Of a DNA stretch of 64,000 nt, positions 25,159 to 33,205 are shown piece after piece. This DNA comes from an uncultured Bacteroidales bacterium. GTDB taxonomy: Bacteria; Bacteroidota; Bacteroidia; Bacteroidales; Muribaculaceae. A model generated the notes under the pieces. The model had not been told where the DNA came from and did not search any database. It saw nothing but the letters and a program-made list of their open reading frames with translations. How positions within the stretch are numbered: the stretch's first letter is position 1; every line of letters begins with the position of its first letter. The DNA is taken from the NCBI GenBank assembly GCA_902762385.1, contig CACWNQ010000005.1:62001-126000 (forward strand). Reading direction: 5' to 3'. Both the position numbers and the translations under genes were made by a program.

Positions 25159-28100
25159 ATGAAGCAACTAAGTTTACTTTCCAAAAACCTTATGCTGCTG
25201 ATGGCTATCGTGGCTATGGCACTGCCTGCGCGTGCCGACCGCACTGTCAATCAGCTGCAATTTGGTAAGCAGACCATCGAGGTTGCTGCCGACGAGGTGA
25301 TAACCTTCTACGACATGAATGGTTATCAGGGCATCTCGTCATCAAGCAGCAACAACTCGCAGTCGCTCACGGTATTCAAGCCTGCCGAAGGAATGGCTAT
25401 TCAGCTCACCTTCGAAAGACTTGATGTGCGTAACGACGGTGCTAGCTGGCCTGCTTACGTGAACGTGTATGCTGGCGACCCCGATGCCGACAATTCGTTC
25501 AACTATGCAACCACAACAAGTGATGTGACCGCAAGCTCCACATTACCTGCAGGTAATGTGCTCGAAAAGCTTGACGGCACCTATGAAAACAAGACCTACA
25601 CAGCTACCGATGCTTCAGGTATTATTTCAGTGGGCTATCTTTATCGTTATGCCAAAGCTATTGATGGCTGGAAGGCAACAGTGAAGTGCATCACCCTCGA
25701 AGACATGACCGTGACTGGCGCTTCGAGCAACTATGACGACGTTGCTGCTTCCACCACCGCAACCGAGGCAATTAACTTCGCCACAGCAGTGGTTACCACT
25801 ACTGGCGTGATGAATGCCGACAAAATTACTGGTATCACCTTTAGGGCAACTACCAACGAGGATGCTGTCGACCCATTGCAACTGCGCCTCTATGCAGGAT
25901 CGCAGCCTTCGTTCAAGGGCGCTGCACCTCTTGAAGCCACTGTTGTTGCCAATCGCGACGGCTACACCTTTACCCTGAATCAACCACTGGCCGAGGGCAC
26001 TAACAAGTTCTCGATAGCCGGTGAGTTCTTAGGCGATGCTGTTCCTGGCGCTAAAGCCACAATTGAGATTACCAAGATTGCCACTGCTGGTATGCCCGAC
26101 GGCGTGATTCCATTCACTGCTGGCACTCCCGTAGCAATCGCTAAACCCGCTATTGCGCTTATCTCCACCACTCCACAAGTCATCACTGTGGGCGACGTGC
26201 CTTATAACTTCTATGACGACGGCGGCAAGGATGGCAACATAACCCAAGGTTTTGAGGGGCAAATCACCTTTGTTCCCGCCACAGAGGGCAACGCCATAAA
26301 GATTGATTTCTCGAAACTCGATCTGTTCAACACTTCAACCGTTGGCTACAACGATGTGTTCAAGTTCTACAACGGTCGCGAAGTGAACGAGGAAAACCTC
26401 ATCACAACCTTGCTCGACGAGCCCGAAATCGTGAAATCAACTGCCGACGACGGCTCTATCACCGTTTATCTCAAGAGTACAGCTGGTTATCCCAAGAGCG
26501 GTTGGGAGGCGCTAGTTAGCCAGTTCCTGCCAGGCGACATGACGCTTGCAGGCGTTACTGGCGAGGCTGCGTCGACCGCTACCGTAAGCGCTGGCGACAC
26601 CAACGCACAAATGCTCGTCATCGACGTGCAGACCGACAATACAGCCAATCCTTTGAGCCTCAAGGGTATCAACCTCACTGCTGCCGATGTTAAGAACATT
26701 GCGCGCGCACGCGCTTATTATTTAGGTAAGAAGAACGAGTTTGTCACTACCAATCCATTTGGAGAGGTGGATGTCACTGGAACCAGCATCGTCATCACTG
26801 GCGAGAAGGAGCTCATCGAGGGTCACAACTATGTGGCTGTTGTTCTCGACCTGAACGACAATGCGCAGAACGGCGAGCAAATTACTCTGTCGCTCGACAA
26901 TGTGCTCGTTGGCGAGACAACCCAGGCTCCCGAGACTGCAGTTGCAGCAACCCGCACCGTCAACAACGTGTGCCGTGCTACTCAAGGCTCGCACAGCCAC
27001 GTTATCAGTGGCCCTTGGACCTTTACCAACACTGAGGGTTACAATGGCAAGTATGAGACCGTAGATGCCGACTACATCGTCACCTTCACTCCTGCCGAGG
27101 CAGGCACCGTGGCACAAATCGACTTCTCGGCATTCGATGTATACTACTCAAACTCAAGCTACGGCACTAAAGCCGTTTATGAGATTTATAGCGGTACCGA
27201 GCTAAACAACGCCAACCTGTTGTGGAGCTTGCAAGACGCAAGCCAGAGCTCAACTGGTCCTGGCCAAGTGCTCCGTTCTCAGAGCGCCGATGGTTCACTC
27301 ACCATCCGCTTCAACCCTAAGACCACTAGCAGCTACTATGCAGGCACTGGTTGGACAGCCATTGTGCAGCCCTTCCAAAACCACAACATGGAAGTTAGCG
27401 GTGTGACTGTTAACCAAACTAGCACCGATGTGCTCGCTCCAGGCGCCAGCAATGCCCAGCTCATCGACTTCGTAGTCGAGACCGAGGGCACTCTCAGCAC
27501 CGCTACTATCAACAACGTCGCTCTCGACCTCAAGGGTAGCGAGGCAGCGGTTAACAAAGTGAGCGTATTCTACAACAACACCAACGACTTTGCTACTGCA
27601 GTAGAGTTTGGCAACGTTGAGAATCCTGCACAGAGCGAGGTTTCTGTCGCTGGCGAGCGTGAGCTCACCGAGGGCAAGAACTACTTCTGGGTGACCGTTG
27701 ACGTGAAAGCCGACGCTGAGGCCGAGGCCCAAGTCGATGCCAAGCTCCTCTCAATCACCGATGCCGCCGGCACTGTCACCACTGTTGAGAATGGTGATCC
27801 CGAAGGCGCGCGCGTGGTTAAGTATATCTATCTGCTTGAGGAAGGCAACAACGTGATTGTTGTCAACAATCCTCTTATGTTCTACGACGATGGAGGACCC
27901 GACGGCAAGGTTAGTAAGGGCTTAACTGGCACCGTTACCTTCATCCCCGGCCGTGAGAACAGCGCCATTGAGCTCAATACTCAGGGCACATTCTCGATTG
28001 GTTCGGGCAATATGTATGTTTACAATGGTCAAGAGGTCAACGATGACAACTTGCTCAACAAGTACTCGACCACCACTGGTCCTGCCAATCTTGTGAGCAA

Positions 28101-31100
28101 GGCTGAGGATGGTTCTCTCACCGTTTACTATAAAGGCAACTCTACAGCTACAACCCTCGACGGATGGGCTATCGCAGTGACACTGCACGAGAAGACCCCA
28201 TTTGTTATCGAGAGCGTTGAGGCTACCGCCACTAGCGAAGACGTGAACCGCAGCATGAGCGACGCGCTGATGCAGCAGCTCAAGGTCACCGTGAGCGGCG
28301 ACAAGGAGCCTCTCACTATCAACAGCGTGAAGTTCACAAATGCTGGAACAACCAGCGTGAGCGACATCACTGCTGCTAAACTCTATTACACCAATCACAC
28401 TGCCAACTTCAGCGACGCTAATCCAGTGGCATCGCTCACTACAGTTGCCAATGGCGAGAACGTGCTCACTCTCGACACTCCTATTGAAATCAGCGACAAC
28501 GGTGACTACTATCTGTGGCTCACCTACGATGTGGCTGTCGATGCCGAAACTGGCAACAAACTCGATGCGCAAGTGCTTGAGGTTGCTCAAGGCGACAACG
28601 TGATTGAGGTAACTGGTGCCAACGCCGAGCGCCAGGTGGTTGCTGGTATCAAGGGCACCTACGTGATTGGCTCAAGTGCCGAGGCCGACTTCCCAACCTT
28701 TGCCGCCGCAACCGCTGCCATGGCCAATGGCGTGGAGGGCGCTGTACGTTTCGAGGTTGAGGACGGCAGCTATGCCGAGAACATCGTCATCAGCAAGGTG
28801 CGTGGCACCAGCGAGCAGAACACCGTTACCTTCGTGAGCAAGAGTGGTGACCGCAGCAAGGTGATTATCACCGGTGGCGGTTACAGTGCTCCAGCCTATG
28901 GCGAGCTCAAGAAGGGTATGGTATTTGTTGAGACCACTCCTTGGGTAAGCTTTGAGAGCATGAGCTTCATCCCACAGAGCCAGTCTTATCCTTACGCCAT
29001 CCACATCTATAACCAGAGCCGCCACTTCACCCTCAAGGACTCTTACCTCAAGGCTGAGCTCGTGACCAGCGGTTACAGCGGCATGAACTTGTTCAAGACC
29101 GAAAATGTGGGCACTATGGAAGACAAGGGTGGCATGAACAACGACTACCTCACTATCGATGGCAATGAGTTCTACGGTGGTTACATCGCTATGGGCCTCA
29201 CGGGCCCTGGTCCAGTGGCTGTTCCCGATGCTCTCGATTATGTAATTACCAATAACAAGATTTCGGAGCCTCGCAGCAAGGGTATCTACATCACCGACGT
29301 TGCTAATGCTCTTATCGAGAACAACAACATCAGCCAGAGTACATCTACCGCGACGGGCTACAACTCAATGGACATCTATCGCAACTCTGGTAGTATGATT
29401 GTTCGCAACAACGTGATAACCCACACCCACAACTACTATTCGCAGGGTATCTACATGCGTCAGGGTTGTGAGGGCCAAAGCGCTGAGAATCCTATCCTTG
29501 TTTATAACAATAGTATCGTTATCACCAACGCCTCAAGCAGTAGTGTTGCTGGCCTGCAAGTAACTGCCGACTCTAAGAACATCGCGTTCTACAACAACAC
29601 CGTGCGCGTGAGCGGTAGCAACGGCTATGTTTACTACACTGCCGGCAGCGGCAACCGCTACACTGGCATGAAGCTGCAGAACAACTTGCTGCAAAACTTC
29701 ACCACAAACGGCAAACTTGCCTACATCAACAGTGCCGACGATGCCAAGGCGTTGATGATGACCAATAACGCAGTTTATGCTGCATCGGGAACTCTCTTCG
29801 AGAACCATGCAGCAACTATCGATGACCTCAACGGCCTCGACAACAAGCAAGGCAACATTGCCGAGCAAGCCGAGTTTATGAGCGACATCGACAACCACCT
29901 GATCAGCGCTGGCAACCTTAACGCCGGTGTGCCTGTCGACTTCATCACAACCGATGCCGACGGCAAGCAGCGCAATGCCGAGACTCCAACCATTGGTGCC
30001 TACGAGTTTGCCGAGGTTGTAGTTGAAAAGCCCGAGATTGCCGAGGGGTATCCAACCGTTAACGACATTACCGAGACCACAGCAACCGTTAAGAGCAAGT
30101 GGACTGTGGGCGGCAAGCTATATTACATGGTTGAGACAGTTGGCGACGAGCCCTCTGGAGCCCCAATGCTCAAGAGCGTGACTGCCGATCAACTCAAGGA
30201 GACCGAGGGCGTTGACATTACCGCTGATACCGAGGTGAACACTAATCTCACCGACCTCACTCCAAACACCACTTACAAGGCTTACCTCATGGTAGTGAGC
30301 CCGCTGGGCGAGGAGAGCGACGTGGTTGAGACCGAGGAGTTCACCACTCTGCGTCACATCGAGCCATTGACTGCTACACTTAACAAGGTAGCTGCCACTA
30401 TCAATGCTGGCGAGACCGCTACCATCACTCCTGTTGTGGCTGGCGGCGACGAGCCTTACACCTATGAGTGGCGTGACCAGATGAACGTGGTTGTGGGTAA
30501 CGAGGCTACTCTCAATGTTGCTCCTGATTATTCTTATGGCTATCGTCTCACCGTGACCAGCGCCGACGGACAAACCGTAACCGCCAAGACTGGCGTGCGC
30601 GTGCTGGGCGAGGCAGTGACAGCATCGATGGACGACAACTACCTTAACGAGGAAAGCCACTGGGCTTATGACCCAACCACAGCATCGATGGTTGAGGACG
30701 GCTTCTACAGCGGTTCTTACTACTTTAACAACGGTGCAATGCCAAGCTACAACTACTGGTATGGATACTCACTGAGTAATGAGACTGCAACCAACTACAC
30801 TGCACTCACCGATCAGTGGCATAGTGCTGTGGGCGAGGGACACAACGGCACGAGCAACTTCTCAATTGCCTTCCCCGAAGGTCAATTCATAGAGATTACC
30901 AACAGTGCTGACGGAGACAACCTGAAAGGTGTGTATGTGAGCAACAATGCTTATGCTTATAATGGCATGGCAGTAGGCGACGGCTTTGCAACCGCATTCT
31001 CTCAGGGTTCGTGGTTCAAGCTCACCGCAGTGGGATTTGATGCCGACGACGAGGAGACAGCTCGCACCGACTTCTATCTCGCCGACTATCGTAGCGAGAA

Positions 31101-31737
31101 TGCTCTTGATCATTACATTCTCGACACTTGGCAGTGGATGGACCTCCGTCCTCTGGGCAAGGTTGCTAAGGTGCGCTTCCTGCTTGATGGCAGTGATAAG
31201 GGTCAGTATGGTTTGAATACTGCAGCCTACTTCGCTCTCGATGACTTCAACTGCGAGCGCGACCTTGTTGCCGAGGAGTCTCGCACCTACAAGGTGGGCA
31301 ACTGGAGTCTCGACCTCGGTGAGTTCTTCACTCTTGACGAGGACGGCTCAACAGTGACCTATGTCCTTGAAGACCTGGGTGAGGTTACTCCTGACACTGG
31401 TGCTCCTGCTTTGCTCGACATCGAGAGCGAGGACATCGATATCGCAGTTGGTGCCGATGGCATGCTCAACATCGATGCCAAGGTCAATAACAGTGGTCGT
31501 GCGATGATTATTGGCGCTACCCAGAAGGGAAAGACCCAATATATGAAACTAACAATTAACGTTGACAATGCTACAGGCATCGAAGGCATTATTGTCGAGA
31601 ACGGCAAGACTGTCGAGAGCCGCCAGTTTGTTAACGTGGCCGGACAGGTTAGTGACCGTCCATTCAGCGGCATGAACATCATCGTCACCCGCTACACCGA
31701 CGGCACTTCTAGTTCAGTGAAAGCAATAATGAAATGA
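25159..31737 (+). CDS. Giant secreted multidomain protein (CUB-like/BNR_assoc_N repeats, beta-helix, Fn3, PKD-like, DUF4465-like, sorting tail) under B12 riboswitch
   Basis: 2192 residues with a signal peptide (1-26, ending PARA). Residues about 30-1165 hold four tandem units, each a CUB-like domain (for example FYDDGGKDGNITQGFEGQIT near 350 and FYDDGGPDGKVSKG near 903) followed by a module like the N-terminal domain of BNR sialidases (SVSDITAAKLYYTNHTANFS near 1070). A right-handed beta-helix spans about 1166-1615 (YLTIDGNEFYGGYI), then an Fn3-like domain (1620-1730), a PKD/Ig-like domain (1733-1815) and a DUF4465-like module (about 1818-2030; ESHWAYDPTTASMVEDGFYS). The last 40 residues form a sorting-type tail (VNVAGQVSDRPFSGMNIIVT, then DGTSS). 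No catalytic site is evident. The riboswitch implies a job in cobalamin capture or use; surface B12 binding is my inference. Confidence 0.85.
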   Translation: MKQLSLLSKNLMLLMAIVAMALPARADRTVNQLQFGKQTIEVAADEVITFYDMNGYQGISSSSSNNSQSLTVFKPAEGMAIQLTFERLDVRNDGASWPAYVNVYAGDPDADNSFNYATTTSDVTASSTLPAGNVLEKLDGTYENKTYTATDASGIISVGYLYRYAKAIDGWKATVKCITLEDMTVTGASSNYDDVAASTTATEAINFATAVVTTTGVMNADKITGITFRATTNEDAVDPLQLRLYAGSQPSFKGAAPLEATVVANRDGYTFTLNQPLAEGTNKFSIAGEFLGDAVPGAKATIEITKIATAGMPDGVIPFTAGTPVAIAKPAIALISTTPQVITVGDVPYNFYDDGGKDGNITQGFEGQITFVPATEGNAIKIDFSKLDLFNTSTVGYNDVFKFYNGREVNEENLITTLLDEPEIVKSTADDGSITVYLKSTAGYPKSGWEALVSQFLPGDMTLAGVTGEAASTATVSAGDTNAQMLVIDVQTDNTANPLSLKGINLTAADVKNIARARAYYLGKKNEFVTTNPFGEVDVTGTSIVITGEKELIEGHNYVAVVLDLNDNAQNGEQITLSLDNVLVGETTQAPETAVAATRTVNNVCRATQGSHSHVISGPWTFTNTEGYNGKYETVDADYIVTFTPAEAGTVAQIDFSAFDVYYSNSSYGTKAVYEIYSGTELNNANLLWSLQDASQSSTGPGQVLRSQSADGSLTIRFNPKTTSSYYAGTGWTAIVQPFQNHNMEVSGVTVNQTSTDVLAPGASNAQLIDFVVETEGTLSTATINNVALDLKGSEAAVNKVSVFYNNTNDFATAVEFGNVENPAQSEVSVAGERELTEGKNYFWVTVDVKADAEAEAQVDAKLLSITDAAGTVTTVENGDPEGARVVKYIYLLEEGNNVIVVNNPLMFYDDGGPDGKVSKGLTGTVTFIPGRENSAIELNTQGTFSIGSGNMYVYNGQEVNDDNLLNKYSTTTGPANLVSKAEDGSLTVYYKGNSTATTLDGWAIAVTLHEKTPFVIESVEATATSEDVNRSMSDALMQQLKVTVSGDKEPLTINSVKFTNAGTTSVSDITAAKLYYTNHTANFSDANPVASLTTVANGENVLTLDTPIEISDNGDYYLWLTYDVAVDAETGNKLDAQVLEVAQGDNVIEVTGANAERQVVAGIKGTYVIGSSAEADFPTFAAATAAMANGVEGAVRFEVEDGSYAENIVISKVRGTSEQNTVTFVSKSGDRSKVIITGGGYSAPAYGELKKGMVFVETTPWVSFESMSFIPQSQSYPYAIHIYNQSRHFTLKDSYLKAELVTSGYSGMNLFKTENVGTMEDKGGMNNDYLTIDGNEFYGGYIAMGLTGPGPVAVPDALDYVITNNKISEPRSKGIYITDVANALIENNNISQSTSTATGYNSMDIYRNSGSMIVRNNVITHTHNYYSQGIYMRQGCEGQSAENPILVYNNSIVITNASSSSVAGLQVTADSKNIAFYNNTVRVSGSNGYVYYTAGSGNRYTGMKLQNNLLQNFTTNGKLAYINSADDAKALMMTNNAVYAASGTLFENHAATIDDLNGLDNKQGNIAEQAEFMSDIDNHLISAGNLNAGVPVDFITTDADGKQRNAETPTIGAYEFAEVVVEKPEIAEGYPTVNDITETTATVKSKWTVGGKLYYMVETVGDEPSGAPMLKSVTADQLKETEGVDITADTEVNTNLTDLTPNTTYKAYLMVVSPLGEESDVVETEEFTTLRHIEPLTATLNKVAATINAGETATITPVVAGGDEPYTYEWRDQMNVVVGNEATLNVAPDYSYGYRLTVTSADGQTVTAKTGVRVLGEAVTASMDDNYLNEESHWAYDPTTASMVEDGFYSGSYYFNNGAMPSYNYWYGYSLSNETATNYTALTDQWHSAVGEGHNGTSNFSIAFPEGQFIEITNSADGDNLKGVYVSNNAYAYNGMAVGDGFATAFSQGSWFKLTAVGFDADDEETARTDFYLADYRSENALDHYILDTWQWMDLRPLGKVAKVRFLLDGSDKGQYGLNTAAYFALDDFNCERDLVAEESRTYKVGNWSLDLGEFFTLDEDGSTVTYVLEDLGEVTPDTGAPALLDIESEDIDIAVGADGMLNIDAKVNNSGRAMIIGATQKGKTQYMKLTINVDNATGIEGIIVENGKTVESRQFVNVAGQVSDRPFSGMNIIVTRYTDGTSSSVKAIMK

Positions 31738-31823
31738 TGCTTCCATTTTGGGATGAGGCTTGCAGGCCTCTCCAGATAATCTGAAAGTCTCAGATTACAA
31801 TTATTTATATAGTAACACCCAGA

Positions 31824-31852
31824 AGCCACCTCGACGCGATGCCGAGGTGGCT
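31824..31852 (+). terminator. Intrinsic terminator after the giant gene
   Basis: Stem AGCCACCTCG / CGAGGTGGCT with a 9-nt loop, followed by TTGCTATATTTTT, about 90 bp after the stop codon. It closes the riboswitch transcript as a single-gene unit. Confidence 0.82.
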
Positions 31853-31909
31853 TTGCTATATTTTTAAAATGGATTAAATCATTAGATTAATTGTGCATTG
31901 TGAATTACT

Positions 31910-32389
31910 TCATTTGCCCACGGGAATGTCGTAGCCCACGAGACGGAATGCCACTTTAAAAGGTGTGGCGCTCTTGCGAGGTTTAGGACCGGCGTAGTAG
32001 TAAAATAGCCGTTGCACGTCGAATGTCTTGACGGTTACAAGTCGAGTCTCTCGTGGTTTAAGGTCGACCTCAATAGTTGCAATGCGCTCATGCAGCATCT
32101 CGCCGTTCATCTGTGAGTAACGCATAAGCAATCTCACATGTGAGATGCGGTGATTAGTATTGTTGGTCACAAAGAACGACTCTCGCGAATCGCTGGCCTT
32201 TTTGCTATATCCTTTTAGGGTTACAGCATTAGGCTCCAGCTCGAGCAGCAGTGAGTCAGGAACCGAGGCGTCAGGTATCTGCTCTACAATCTGCGAGTTG
32301 TTCTTGAGTTGAGCTTGTGTGGTACGCGTACGACCCATGGCAACAACCACAATAACCATTAACAATGTCAGAAAAATAAGCCTTTTCAT
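31910..32389 (-). CDS. Secreted protein of unknown function
   Basis: 159 residues from the ATG at 32389; a TTG three codons earlier is possible but less likely. An N-terminal hydrophobic segment (MKRLIFLTLLMVIVVVAMG) is a signal peptide or anchor. The rest is a small beta-sandwich-like domain with ESFFVTNNTNHRISHVRLLM and ETRLVTVKTFDVQRLFYYYA, a pattern seen in immunoglobulin-like periplasmic proteins. It follows another small secreted protein gene by 37 bp and may share its transcript. No family recognised. Confidence 0.65.
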   Translation of the reverse strand: MKRLIFLTLLMVIVVVAMGRTRTTQAQLKNNSQIVEQIPDASVPDSLLLELEPNAVTLKGYSKKASDSRESFFVTNNTNHRISHVRLLMRYSQMNGEMLHERIATIEVDLKPRETRLVTVKTFDVQRLFYYYAGPKPRKSATPFKVAFRLVGYDIPVGK

Positions 32390-32426
32390 AATGTTCAATT
32401 TAGATGCAACTCACACTTAAAACTTA

Positions 32427-33023
32427 TCAAAGGTATCTCACTTTATCAAATTTGTTGCCGTTGCCGTCGGCAGGGAAAATCTTTTTGAATCCCACAGGAA
32501 GAGTCTCTTGCTCAACATGAGGAATAATCGAAATGCCCTTGAACAGCGAGGGGAGAAATCGAGCAAAATTAGCTCTCAGTTTCACTTCCCAGTGTGGTGG
32601 GTCGAAGGTGAGCGACGTGGCTTCACTATTAAGTGTGGCGACACATTCTAGCGGACCGCACAGCGTTACCTTGTCGCGCTGGCTATAAAGCCACATGTGA
32701 TATTTGCCCTCGACAGCGCTCGCTTCGATGTAGCCAATTACGGTGCCGGGTAGCAGTTCCAGGTCTTCGCTTGCTATGAGCAAAATTCGATATCCAATCT
32801 TGTGTGACGGTTCAGGGGCCCATCGCTCGATGGCAAGTGTCATATCCTCGTTAGGGTAGTACCAAATGCCCTCGAGTGGCTGCATGTCACTCTCGAGCAG
32901 ACGTTGTCGAGCAACCTCCTCGTCGTAGTCGGGCAGTACCACTGATTGTTCAGGTAGGTCTGTTTTTGCCCAACCTGCAATGGCAACTAGTGTAAGCAGT
33001 ATTATTGCTATTGTTTGTTTCAT
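32427..33023 (-). CDS. Secreted protein of unknown function, probably leaderless mRNA
   Basis: 198 residues with a signal peptide MKQTIAIILLTLVAIAGWAK. The mature part contains LEGIWYYPNEDMTLAIERW, which resembles the start of a lipocalin-like or calycin domain, then several strands and a basic, aromatic end. The promoter -7 box lies only 5 nt upstream of the ATG, so the message should start within a few bases of the start codon. The next in-frame Met is after the signal peptide and would lose it. Function unknown. Confidence 0.7.
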   Translation of the reverse strand: MKQTIAIILLTLVAIAGWAKTDLPEQSVVLPDYDEEVARQRLLESDMQPLEGIWYYPNEDMTLAIERWAPEPSHKIGYRILLIASEDLELLPGTVIGYIEASAVEGKYHMWLYSQRDKVTLCGPLECVATLNSEATSLTFDPPHWEVKLRANFARFLPSLFKGISIIPHVEQETLPVGFKKIFPADGNGNKFDKVRYL

Positions 33024-33027
33024 GCTA

Positions 33028-33059
33028 GCAAAGATAGTATTTCAAATGAAATCGGGCAA
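33028..33059 (-). promoter_or_regulatory. Promoter directly abutting the start codon at 33023
   Basis: Minus strand TTG (33059-33057), 20-nt spacer, TATCTTTGC (33036-33028). The predicted transcription start is near 33025, 2-3 nt from the ATG. Confidence 0.72.
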
Positions 33060-33108
33060 GAAATAATATAAATATTCGCACGCGCGAAAAAAAACTCTTG
33101 TAAAACGC

Positions 33109-33139
33109 TTGTGGATTAGAAAATTATGTGTACCTTTGC
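33109..33139 (+). promoter_or_regulatory. rpsA promoter
   Basis: TTG at 33109-33111, 19-nt spacer, TACCTTTGC at 33131-33139. The 15 bases TACCTTTGCAGTCGC recur at the tRNA-His promoter (46728-46742). The leader to the ATG at 33206 is about 65 nt and includes a short hairpin TTTCC / GGAAA (33148-33169). Confidence 0.78.
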
Positions 33140-33205
33140 AGTCGCGTTTTCCGGGAACGAATCTGGAAAGCCTGTGATTATTAACTATTTTTATTAACTA
33201 TTTAA

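Noticed and set aside
27922-28590. 222-codon minus-strand frame inside the giant gene
   Set aside because: Shadow of the repeat region; composition follows the sense strand and no regulatory signals are present.
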